From positions 62,001 through 126,000 of the forward strand of contig NZ_BCNV01000006.1 of NCBI RefSeq assembly GCF_001570725.1: DNA of 64,000 nt, written 5' to 3'. The notes beneath the pieces are model-generated. The model was given only the letters and a program-made list of their open reading frames with translations. It was not told where the DNA came from and did not search any database. Below are positions 8,558-15,992 of this stretch, one piece after another. How positions within the stretch are numbered: the stretch's first letter is position 1; the number at the start of each line of letters is the position of its first letter. The translations under genes and the position numbers were made by a program. The stretch is from Paenibacillus amylolyticus (GTDB lineage: Bacteria > Bacillota > Bacilli > Paenibacillales > Paenibacillaceae).

Positions 8558-9409
8558 TCACTTCGGATTCTCGTTACTCATCCAGCTGTCCATATAGAAG
8601 TCTCCGGTATAAGACGGCCGCTCTGAAATTTCCTTGAGCTTAAGCTCAGCTTCTTCGGCAGTATCATAGGCACCGATGACAGCAGTGAATTTACCAGTGG
8701 ACGTTTTCAGATATGAGATATCTTCTTCAGGATATGACTCTGCCAGATGACCCATCCATTCTCCTGAAGGCATCTCTTCTGTACGAAGAGAAAATACCTC
8801 TCGAGGTGGCACAGGTTTACCGTCTGAAGTAAGTTTTACCTCCATCGATCCAGGATTCTCAAATTCGGTCACTGAATACTGTACACCTTCTTTTAACTCA
8901 ACAACGAAACGGATGGCTGAGTCATCCAAAATAATATTACGATACACATCCTTCACCAAAGGTTGCGTTAGAAAATCTTTTTCGATCTGGGCAAAATCAA
9001 TGAAACGGATACCTTGGAAGGTGAAAATAAGACGGTTAGGTGCTTCTTTGTGTTCTACTTTATAAGATGGCACATGAGCAACGGATTCACCTTCATCCAT
9101 ACCGAAATTAATTTTAAGTGTATTTTCGGTCGTCTCCGTACCAATGGTAACCCCATCTGTAACTTTGCCTCCATCACCAAACTGCAATACCTGAACAATA
9201 GATCCGACCACAGGTATTTTGGACATGGCGTTTGCTACGGAAGGGATGTTCACCACGAAGAGAAAAGCAACACATGCCGCTATGACTGAAGCATAGCGAA
9301 TCATTTGAGATGAACTCTTGCGAGCAGTGGCTCTTTTCTGGGCATGATGAATAACATCCGTAAGTTGAGCAGGGATTTCAATGTTTTCGTAACGATCTTT
9401 TCCTGTCAT
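8558..9409 (-). CDS. Membrane-bound anti-sigma factor-like protein (DUF4179 type)
   Basis: 283 residues with one membrane helix (about 38-55) followed by NAMSKIPVVGSIVQVLQFGDGG, a stretch typical of DUF4179 proteins encoded beside ECF sigma factors. The N-terminal 37 residues would face the cytoplasm and bind the sigma factor; the rest is extracellular and rich in beta-strand. The last 45 residues (TGKFTAVIGAYDTAEEAELKLKEI) resemble a SPOR-like fold, which is unusual here and only a visual impression. The start overlaps the stop of the sigma gene by four bases, showing translational coupling. Role inferred: holds the sigma factor inactive until an envelope signal arrives. Confidence 0.75.
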   Translation of the reverse strand: MTGKDRYENIEIPAQLTDVIHHAQKRATARKSSSQMIRYASVIAACVAFLFVVNIPSVANAMSKIPVVGSIVQVLQFGDGGKVTDGVTIGTETTENTLKINFGMDEGESVAHVPSYKVEHKEAPNRLIFTFQGIRFIDFAQIEKDFLTQPLVKDVYRNIILDDSAIRFVVELKEGVQYSVTEFENPGSMEVKLTSDGKPVPPREVFSLRTEEMPSGEWMGHLAESYPEEDISYLKTSTGKFTAVIGAYDTAEEAELKLKEISERPSYTGDFYMDSWMSNENPK

Positions 9410-9924
9410 ACGTTCTCAACCTCTCCTTCAATCAAATAAAATTTTAATTTTTTGATAATACGATAGAACTTGGATTTAACTGTATTTTCCGGTATGGAGA
9501 GCACTTCAGCCATCTCTCGAAAAGGCAGATTCCCAAAGAATTTTAATATAATATAGGCTCTTTCCTCGGGGATAAGCCGATCCAGTGCGTCATATAGATC
9601 CATTTTTTCTTCCAGCGAGGCCCCTCGCTCTGGAGCCACATACTCCTGCGCATGATCTTCCATATAGGTCACTCGCTGGCTGCGTCGTATATGATCTATC
9701 GCTGTGTTAATCACAATTCGTGACATCCAGGAATCAAAATAAGTCATGGACTCCATCTTTCCATAAGCGATGAACCCTTTATAGACCGCTTCGGATACGA
9801 TATCCAGCGCTTCTTGTTCATTTTTAACATAGCAGTATGCCAGTCGATATAATTTATTTTGAATCTCTGTTATTTTTTCGCTGAACTGTTCTTCTTTTGT
9901 CTTTCTATGGTTCAGTCTAATCAC
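9406..9924 (-). CDS. ECF-family RNA polymerase sigma factor
   Basis: 172-residue sigma-70 family factor with only regions 2 and 4. Region 2 spans about residues 20-85 (LYRLAYCYVKNEQEALDIVSEAVYK, then FDSWMSRIVINTAIDHIRR). Region 4 spans about 115-165 (LIPEERAYIILKFFGNLPFREMAEVL, then IPENTVKSKFYRIIKKL), the helix-turn-helix that reads the -35 box. It resembles B. subtilis SigV-type factors. It overlaps the anti-sigma gene by four bases. Autoregulation is usual for such pairs, but I could not point to a convincing ECF promoter in the 270 bases upstream. Confidence 0.85.
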   Translation of the reverse strand: MIRLNHRKTKEEQFSEKITEIQNKLYRLAYCYVKNEQEALDIVSEAVYKGFIAYGKMESMTYFDSWMSRIVINTAIDHIRRSQRVTYMEDHAQEYVAPERGASLEEKMDLYDALDRLIPEERAYIILKFFGNLPFREMAEVLSIPENTVKSKFYRIIKKLKFYLIEGEVENV

Positions 9925-10136
9925 TCCTGATCCCCCCTGATAAACCTAAATCTTCAAGTCACCGCTCGTTCCAGGCCTGGATTCTATATAAGTGCTTGAG
10001 TTCGCTTGACACTCGTTAGACTGATGAGGAGACAAAATAGTTCTAAACTCTCAAAAAACTCTTTTTTCGGCCCTAAATAGGATAACAAGCCTCGCCTCCA
10101 TTCTTAACAACGAATAGATTGCCTATAACATCACAT

Positions 10137-10174
10137 CACAAAACACCCGCTCTTCTAAGATCGAAGGCGGGTGT
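10137..10174 (-). terminator. Intrinsic terminator of the aldo-keto reductase gene
   Basis: Read leftward, ACACCCGC pairs with GCGGGTGT (10143-10150 with 10167-10174), followed by TTTTGTG. It lies just after the stop codon. Confidence 0.75.
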
Positions 10175-10195
10175 AATCGAATTAAGATGTTTATA

Positions 10196-11023
10196 TTAAA
10201 AGTTAAAGTTGTCTGGATCCGAACCAAAGCGTTTGTTCTCGTTCAGGCCGTTAATCTGCTCTACTTCCTCCGAAGTTAATTCAAAATCATAGAGATCGGC
10301 ATTCGCGTGAATACGCTCAGGCGTAACAGATTTCGGTATCGTCACGATGCCGTTCTGCAGATCCCAGCGCAGAATGACTTGTGCGGGGGACTTGCTGTAT
10401 TTGGCGGCGATGTCCTTCAGCAACGGATGATCCATCAGATGGCCTTGTCCAAGCGGAGACCATGCTTCGATCTGAATCTGATGTTTGTTGCAGTACTCCC
10501 GCAATTCGGTTTGAATCAGTAGTGGATGAAGCTCCACCTGATTAACCGAAGGTTTGATCGTGGCATCGATCATCAGGTCCTCCAGATGGTGAATCTGGAA
10601 ATTGCTCACGCCGATCGCACGGATACGTCCTTCTTTGTGAAGTTTCTCCAGCGCTCGCCATGTATCTTTGTACTTGCCTTTAACGGGCCAGTGAATAAGA
10701 TAGAGATCCAGGTACTCCAGTTCGAGTCGTTCCATACTTGCTTCGAAGGCAGCGAGTGTGGATTCATATCCCTGATCACTATTCCATACTTTAGTGGTAA
10801 TGAACAGATCCTCACGGGCTACTCCGGATTCACGAATACCTTGAGCAACACCTGTTTCGTTGTTATACGCTTTGGCTGTGTCGATACTGCGGTACCCGGC
10901 TTGAATGGCCGTTTTGACAGCATGAACGACTTCGTCTCCGTCTTTAACTTTGAATACGCCAAAACCCAGCCATGGCATTTTGACTCCGTTGTAGAGCGTG
11001 GTTGTGTCCTGCACGTGTTTCAT
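10196..11023 (-). CDS. Aldo-keto reductase (YvgN/YtbE type)
   Basis: 275-residue NADPH-dependent aldo-keto reductase of the AKR5 group. The catalytic tetrad is complete: Asp48, Tyr53, Lys78 and His111, in the contexts SIDTAKAYNNE, TTKVWNSD and LIHWPVK. The IGVSNFQIHHLEDL and PKSVTPERIHAN segments bind the cofactor. B. subtilis relatives reduce glyoxal and methylglyoxal, so carbonyl detoxification is the likely role. The gene stands alone with its own terminator. The substrate cannot be read from sequence. Confidence 0.9.
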   Translation of the reverse strand: MKHVQDTTTLYNGVKMPWLGFGVFKVKDGDEVVHAVKTAIQAGYRSIDTAKAYNNETGVAQGIRESGVAREDLFITTKVWNSDQGYESTLAAFEASMERLELEYLDLYLIHWPVKGKYKDTWRALEKLHKEGRIRAIGVSNFQIHHLEDLMIDATIKPSVNQVELHPLLIQTELREYCNKHQIQIEAWSPLGQGHLMDHPLLKDIAAKYSKSPAQVILRWDLQNGIVTIPKSVTPERIHANADLYDFELTSEEVEQINGLNENKRFGSDPDNFNF

Positions 11024-11356
11024 GGTCCGAAATTCCTCCTCTTATTGATCCATTGTTCCACTATGTAATTACCCTGCTGTTCCGCGGCCAATCGATATCG
11101 AAGAGCCGTCTTAATTGATTATACTAAAAACTTCCTTGTATTGGAAAATATCATGATTCATCTTGCAAAGTAAACGCCGTGATTATGCTTTTTCTTCAAC
11201 CAGAGGTTTGGTTTTGACGCTTGTGGGTGATAAGATGAAGTATACGATATATGGAAGTCGAAATTTTGCTATTGGAGATTTTACATAAGAAACGAAGAAG
11301 TGCGGAATCGAGTACAGGCCGGGCCGTACGATTAACGATAAAGGAGCAAGAATACA
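11024..11356. other. Divergent intergenic region, 333 bp
   Basis: Spacer between the leftward aldo-keto reductase and the rightward DUF445 gene. It ends in an AAGGAGC ribosome site before ATG 11357. No clear promoter pair, operator or RNA gene could be assigned. Confidence 0.4.
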
Positions 11357-12613
11357 ATGGCTAAACCTAAACAAACCAAAAAAGCAGCAGCCTGGTCTCT
11401 CGTGGTGATGGGAGCAGGATTTGCTGCATCCCTGCCTTTCCAAGGCGTGCCCGTGGGCAAGTTGCTGGTAGGATCATTTGAAGCGGGACTCGTGGGTGGA
11501 CTGGCGGACTGGTTCGCAGTTACGGCGCTATTCCGTCACCCGCTGGGTATCCCAATTCCGCATACGGCTTTATTGCCAAAAAATCGGAATAAAATGACCG
11601 AAGGTCTGGTCTCCGCAGTAGAGAATAACCTACTCAACAAAGACAGCATTACCGAGAAAATTGCAGATTTCAAAGCATCAGAGACGGTGCTCGATACATT
11701 GACGCGTGAGCTTCACAATGACGGGATCAAGACGATGATTGATACGCTCTGCAAACGAATTCTGGCGGGTCTGCCGTTAGAGCAGATTGCTCCCCTTGTA
11801 GCGCGTGAGATCAAGTCACAGGCGGGCGCCTTTGATCTGGGACCGATTCTGGAACGGGCTGCTCACCAGATGACAGAGCGGGGTTATGACGCCAAAGCGT
11901 TGGACTACGGACTGAAGCAAGCCGAAGAGTGGCTCGTTAAGCCCGAGACAATTATGTTTTTGGGTGAAAGCGGCATGAAAGCCATCAGCGGTATTCAGAT
12001 GAACGGGTTGATGCAGTTTGCGATGAATGCATTCCTTGGTTACATGAACGAGGAGCGCCTGGGTGGCATTTTGCAAGGATATCTCTTCGATCGGGTAGAG
12101 GATATGAAACGTGAAGGTAGCGCGCTAAGGTACAAAGTGCTGGATCTGGTACGTACCCAGACCGTAAGGCTCGCGATAAGTGATAGTGTGCAAGATGGAA
12201 TTAACAGCTGGAAGAACAATATGCTGGATGGCTGGAACGCCGAGGAAACCGTGCTGAACAAGCTCACCGAACTGAGAGATAAAGCGCTCGCCGCGATGGA
12301 AGATGGACAGTATGTAGATACGTATGCACTGCCTGCCATTGAGCGGGTATTGGTTGATCTGCGGGCAGATCACGAGTTGATGACGGGTATGAATGCCAAG
12401 ATTGTAGATGGCGTTACTACACTGCTGGAGAAAAACCATTCCAAAATCGGTAAACTGGTGCGCGAAAATGTAGACAAAATGGATAATGCTACTTTGGTTT
12501 CGATGATTGAGGATAAGGTTGGACAGGATCTGCAATGGATTCGGATCAACGGAGCCGTTACGGGATTTGTTATCGGTATTGCGCTGACTGCGCTGCAGAT
12601 GGCATTGGCATAA
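11357..12613 (+). CDS. DUF445 family membrane protein
   Basis: 418-residue protein of the DUF445 family (related to B. subtilis YheB). Hydrophobic segments occur at residues about 11-26 and 38-55, and one at the extreme C-terminus (about 398-417), so the long central part may sit between two membrane anchors. The family hallmark GLVGGLADWFAVTALFRHPLG followed by IPHTALLPKNR is present. The helical middle contains amphipathic repeats. Function is unknown. ATG follows AAGGAGC at about nine bases. The gene is monocistronic, with a terminator directly downstream. Confidence 0.82.
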   Translation: MAKPKQTKKAAAWSLVVMGAGFAASLPFQGVPVGKLLVGSFEAGLVGGLADWFAVTALFRHPLGIPIPHTALLPKNRNKMTEGLVSAVENNLLNKDSITEKIADFKASETVLDTLTRELHNDGIKTMIDTLCKRILAGLPLEQIAPLVAREIKSQAGAFDLGPILERAAHQMTERGYDAKALDYGLKQAEEWLVKPETIMFLGESGMKAISGIQMNGLMQFAMNAFLGYMNEERLGGILQGYLFDRVEDMKREGSALRYKVLDLVRTQTVRLAISDSVQDGINSWKNNMLDGWNAEETVLNKLTELRDKALAAMEDGQYVDTYALPAIERVLVDLRADHELMTGMNAKIVDGVTTLLEKNHSKIGKLVRENVDKMDNATLVSMIEDKVGQDLQWIRINGAVTGFVIGIALTALQMALA

Positions 12614-12630
12614 TAGTTCAACATGGCATA

Positions 12631-12666
12631 AAGAGAGCCGCTCTATCGAAGAGCAGGCTCTTTTTG
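12631..12666 (+). terminator. Intrinsic terminator after the DUF445 gene
   Basis: AAGAGAGCCGCTCT pairs with AGAGCAGGCTCTT around a short loop near 12645-12649 and is followed by a T run. Confidence 0.8.
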
Positions 12667-12918
12667 TCGTGAATCGGAAAAAGCACAATACTCTATAGAA
12701 TTATGATGCAAAATTCAGGAAATCGGGTAATATACACGCGAACACGCGTATGAATCATTTAGGAAGAAAGATACATAAAAACGATGCTCTCAGCCGATGT
12801 GGCGATGTTGATTTTGTACTATGATTCAGGTAACACAAGGTAAAGGCATGAATGAGTGAATATTCCTGATTCTATGGGTGCACATATACATTGAAATCAT
12901 AAGAAGAAGGTGATGGGT

Positions 12919-13278
12919 ATGGGGCCAATACAAAAAAGGGTAGGTGTATTCTTTTTAATTGCGCTAGCTATCTTTATTTTGGGAGGTTGTCAGAACATGA
13001 AGGAAAGCGAGAAACAGGCACTTTTTGAGGAAGCAGAGACAAAAGCAGTAAACTATTTCAAAGACAAGTATGAGCTGAATGTTGTTATTACCAGCAAGGA
13101 GTTACTGCCCGAAATGGCACTTGATTCTATTGCGATGGAAGGGCACGTGGTCGAGCAAGAAGACCAAGAGTTTACCATTTCATATGATTATACCGATAAG
13201 AAAATCAAAAATTTTGGTATGAGTCCTGCGATCAAAGCAGCCATTATTGCGAAGGGCTATGATCCTTTTGCCAAGTAG
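12919..13278 (+). CDS. Small cystatin-like lipoprotein, candidate immunity protein of the lipase module
   Basis: 119-residue lipoprotein: basic start, hydrophobic segment and lipobox LGGC (Cys near residue 24 of the mature start chosen). The rest is one helix (about 30-50) followed by beta-strands, a layout like DUF1433/cystatin-fold lipoproteins, though I cannot confirm the family. ATG 12919 is eight bases after AAGAAGG; the earlier GTG/ATG codons overlap that site. It sits 31 bases before the lipase gene on the same strand. In the S. aureus TslA module a surface lipoprotein (TilA) neutralises the lipase; this one is a candidate for that role by position and type, not by proof. Confidence 0.72.
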   Translation: MGPIQKRVGVFFLIALAIFILGGCQNMKESEKQALFEEAETKAVNYFKDKYELNVVITSKELLPEMALDSIAMEGHVVEQEDQEFTISYDYTDKKIKNFGMSPAIKAAIIAKGYDPFAK

Positions 13279-13309
13279 ATTGTACTGATTCTTTGGAGGT
13301 GAACATAAC

Positions 13310-14599
13310 GTGAGTGATACACCACGAATTGATGATGAAACATACCGATTGATGTCGGAACTGGCTTACGAAAATGCTAAAGCAGGCACCGAATATGCGA
13401 ATCTGCCAGGATGGCAAGTGCTTGAAGATACGCATGGTAACGGTTATTCCGGGTTTGATGCTGTAACTTTTTACAATCCGGAAACGGATCAGGCGGTCAT
13501 TTCTTACCGGGGAACGGAGGGAAGTGCCGGATGGGATCGTAAAGGGCTTGATTTTCTGGCGGATGGTCAGATTGCGATCCCGGAACTGGGCAGAAAAATT
13601 GAACAGTCTACCGATTTCACACCGGATTGGTTATCAGGTGGCATTCAAAAGGTAAAAGACGTCACCGGACTGACCCATTTGGATAATGCAGTGGGTGAGC
13701 TTGATCGACAGATTGATAAAAAGTTGAATCCTTTTCCGAATCAAATGTATGAAGCAGAAGACTACGCAAAGGATATGCAGAACAAATACAAGAATTTGGA
13801 CTTCTCCTTGACCGGTCATTCGCTAGGCGGCGGAAATGCCCAGTATGCAGCAGCGCATACGGGAATGACAGCAGTAACCTTCAGTGCGCCATCTGTCATA
13901 TCCAGCTTGACTCCATCACTGAAACGTAAGGCAGAAGAGGGCGGATTCGATAGTCAGATCACAAATTTCGGTCACCCGGGTGACTTTGTTGCCAGTGGAT
14001 TCTTTGGTGGCTATGATCGCCATGTTGGTTCCATGTATTACATCAACTCCAATTATGAAGACATGAACGACAGCATGAGCATGTTGGATAAGATCAATAA
14101 CACCTTTGGTGGAAAGGAATACCACGACCTGAAGCAGTATCAGTTTGAGAATGGTTATATTTCCAATGATCTGTACGACCCTACCACGGGTGAAAAAATC
14201 AATAAAACGCCTCGTGAGCCTTCCAATATCATGACGGAGCTTGCAGATATTATGCGTAGTTTTGGAGTGCAGACCAGTAAGATGGTTGCAGGTGTGGGTG
14301 CCGTGGGAGGAGTTTCCGGTCTGATTCAGGTAACGCCGGAAGAACTGAAGAGTGTCGCATCCCGGTGGAAGCAAAATGCACAGCAATGTAATGCGGAGCT
14401 GAATCAGGTCCGAAGCCGAATGGCTCAATACCTGCATACGAGCCGCAGTCGCAGACTGGAGCCAATTGTCACCCAATTGGACGCGTCCATTCATGAGCTT
14501 GGCACATGGCATATGAAACACACCAGCCAGTTCCTGAACTTTATCGATGAGAAGGCGGATGCCTTCCGGCAGGCGGACGAAAGTCCGGTTCATTTTTAA
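13310..14599 (+). CDS. Lipase-domain protein with C-terminal WXG/LXG-like helical domain (putative type VII-secreted toxin)
   Basis: 429 residues. The N-terminal about 300 form an alpha/beta-hydrolase of the lipase class 3 / DUF2974 kind: SYRGTE at 65-70 (oxyanion region), nucleophile elbow GHSLGG with Ser171, a candidate acid Asp225 in HPGD and a candidate His272 in EYHDLK. After a Gly-rich hinge (about 327-338), residues 340-420 form two long helices with Trp353 near the turn and a second Trp at 400, like LXG/WXG100 targeting domains. There is no Sec signal. Toxin-first, targeting-last order matches the reverse arrangement described for S. aureus TslA. GTG start with GGAGGT about nine bases upstream. 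Substrate and secretion are inferred. Confidence 0.78.
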   Translation: MSDTPRIDDETYRLMSELAYENAKAGTEYANLPGWQVLEDTHGNGYSGFDAVTFYNPETDQAVISYRGTEGSAGWDRKGLDFLADGQIAIPELGRKIEQSTDFTPDWLSGGIQKVKDVTGLTHLDNAVGELDRQIDKKLNPFPNQMYEAEDYAKDMQNKYKNLDFSLTGHSLGGGNAQYAAAHTGMTAVTFSAPSVISSLTPSLKRKAEEGGFDSQITNFGHPGDFVASGFFGGYDRHVGSMYYINSNYEDMNDSMSMLDKINNTFGGKEYHDLKQYQFENGYISNDLYDPTTGEKINKTPREPSNIMTELADIMRSFGVQTSKMVAGVGAVGGVSGLIQVTPEELKSVASRWKQNAQQCNAELNQVRSRMAQYLHTSRSRRLEPIVTQLDASIHELGTWHMKHTSQFLNFIDEKADAFRQADESPVHF

Positions 14600-14652
14600 T
14601 TAGGATTCATAGGTTAGCGTTGATATCACGTACATAGGGGGAGGGAACACGA

Positions 14653-14925
14653 GTGGGTGGACAATTGCTGGTGGAATTGAATGATCTTCGGATTGCGGAA
14701 AAAGAACTGACACAGCTGCTTGCCCGTCTGCAAGCCGATGAACAGGAAGCGAGGGCGCTATACAGTCGCCTAAACGATTGGAAAGGGCAGTCTGCAGATC
14801 ATACAAGGCAGCAGATTGAAGATTTTTTTGCGGGCCTGTCCAGACGTATTCAATCCATCGAACAGCAGAAGAAAAGCTTGCTGCAATACATTGAGATTAT
14901 GATCCAGACGGATCAGCAACGCTAA
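14653..14925 (+). CDS. Small WXG100-like helical protein, putative partner of the lipase
   Basis: 90-residue all-helical protein made of two helices joined by a turn that carries WKG (Trp43-Lys44-Gly45), the WXG motif in the place expected for WXG100 proteins. Heptad-like hydrophobic spacing occurs on both sides (residues about 5-40 and 50-85). It starts at GTG 14653, eight bases after GGGGGAGGG, 53 bases behind the lipase gene. Small helical partners encoded beside LXG or reverse-order toxins pair with the toxin's helical domain and guide it to the type VII secretion system. That role is inferred here. No secretion machine genes (EssC/EccC, EsaA, YukD) are in the window. Confidence 0.75.
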   Translation: MGGQLLVELNDLRIAEKELTQLLARLQADEQEARALYSRLNDWKGQSADHTRQQIEDFFAGLSRRIQSIEQQKKSLLQYIEIMIQTDQQR

Positions 14926-15059
14926 AGAGTGGTAAGGCTGATGTCATATTGCGGATGGCAATCAGCGTTAAGATGAGTGTGACAGTGGAGAGGCATTGCT
15001 TGAGCGCATAAACCACGGATCGTAAAGAACATGAGTAGTCAATCAAGATCATGATAGCT

Positions 15060-15111
15060 AAAAAAGCCTATGGCACATCGGGTTTGAACCCGTTTGCCAT
15101 AGGCTTTTTTG
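15060..15111. terminator. Bidirectional terminator between the lipase module and ycnI
   Basis: AAAAAAGCCTATGGCA pairs with TGCCATAGGCTTTTTT around an inner CGGGTT/AACCCG hairpin. A and T runs flank both sides, serving the rightward lipase module and the leftward copper genes. Confidence 0.85.
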
Positions 15112-15158
15112 TTATCTGAACTTTTCTTAAGTGAGCGTAAATTGCTGCACGTTAGTTC

Positions 15159-15935
15159 TTAACGTTTTTTGCGACGTGTAGCCAACGCGATCCCCAAGAA
15201 GGACAAGATCAGGGCCAAAATGGATACGATCAATGTTGCTTGTTGAAGCTTCAGCGTACCCGGGTCTGTATCCGTGTTGTTCGGCTCACCTGTAACGGTG
15301 TCATTGAGTGCATCGCCGAGTGTGGTGTCATCGTTTGCTTTGCTATCATCGGTAGCTGCATTATCCCCAGCGGCTCCTTCTGTACCTGCACTATCATGTC
15401 CATCGTTGGCATGACCTCCACCTGCCGCAGCATTACCAGCAGCAGCTGGATCTTCGCTAATCGTTGTAATACTGTGCGGGTTGGCGTCACTTGGTTGGCC
15501 TGTCCATTCTACGATGCTGCCGTCGCTGTAGTATTGGAACGCATCCCAAGCCACTTCAGCTTCAGCCGTTGGGTTCTGTGCAACGAAGTTGAACTGCTGG
15601 AATTGTCCTGCCAGAATTCCTTCGTTATCGCCGTCAATTTCCCACGTAATCGATGTTACTTCATTGGAGTCGTTCTTCTCGGTGGTGATTTTCCAGCCTG
15701 CCAGTGGTTGATATTGCTTGAATGCAACACCTTCTGGAACTTTCATCGTGATTTTGGTCGTAGGCAGTTCTTTCTCGGATGGAATCTTAATCGTGTACGT
15801 CTGCCATGCGCTTGTCTGTGCAACGGATGGGCTAACGGTAACGTGAGCGCTCGCGAATCCGGCGAATAACATGAATGCTGCGGTACCTGTTGCGATAGTG
15901 GATGTTAGTTTGGAAATCCATGATGTTTTCTTCAA
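15159..15935 (-). CDS. ycnI: YcnI-family copper-binding protein (DUF1775)
   Basis: 258-residue secreted, membrane-anchored protein. A Sec signal peptide (1-30) ends in ASA, leaving His31 at the mature N-terminus followed by VTVSPS, the site at which B. subtilis YcnI binds Cu(II) through a histidine brace. The DUF1775 beta domain runs to about residue 155. A low-complexity Ala/Gly/Asp/Thr linker (about 160-225) with several His and Asp follows, then a C-terminal membrane helix and RRKKR tail. The gene is 57 bases downstream of the ycnJ-like gene, with which it probably forms an operon. Role inferred: extracytoplasmic copper handling for CopCD-type import. Confidence 0.88.
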   Translation of the reverse strand: MKKTSWISKLTSTIATGTAAFMLFAGFASAHVTVSPSVAQTSAWQTYTIKIPSEKELPTTKITMKVPEGVAFKQYQPLAGWKITTEKNDSNEVTSITWEIDGDNEGILAGQFQQFNFVAQNPTAEAEVAWDAFQYYSDGSIVEWTGQPSDANPHSITTISEDPAAAGNAAAGGGHANDGHDSAGTEGAAGDNAATDDSKANDDTTLGDALNDTVTGEPNNTDTDPGTLKLQQATLIVSILALILSFLGIALATRRKKR

Positions 15936-15992
15936 AATAAATAACCCCTCTCAGTTCTTATCATATATGATTCAATATAAATCGTTGTGTAA

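Noticed and set aside
11183..11443. 86-codon minus-strand frame before the DUF445 gene
   Set aside because: Partly antisense to the DUF445 start, no ribosome site and no conserved pattern.
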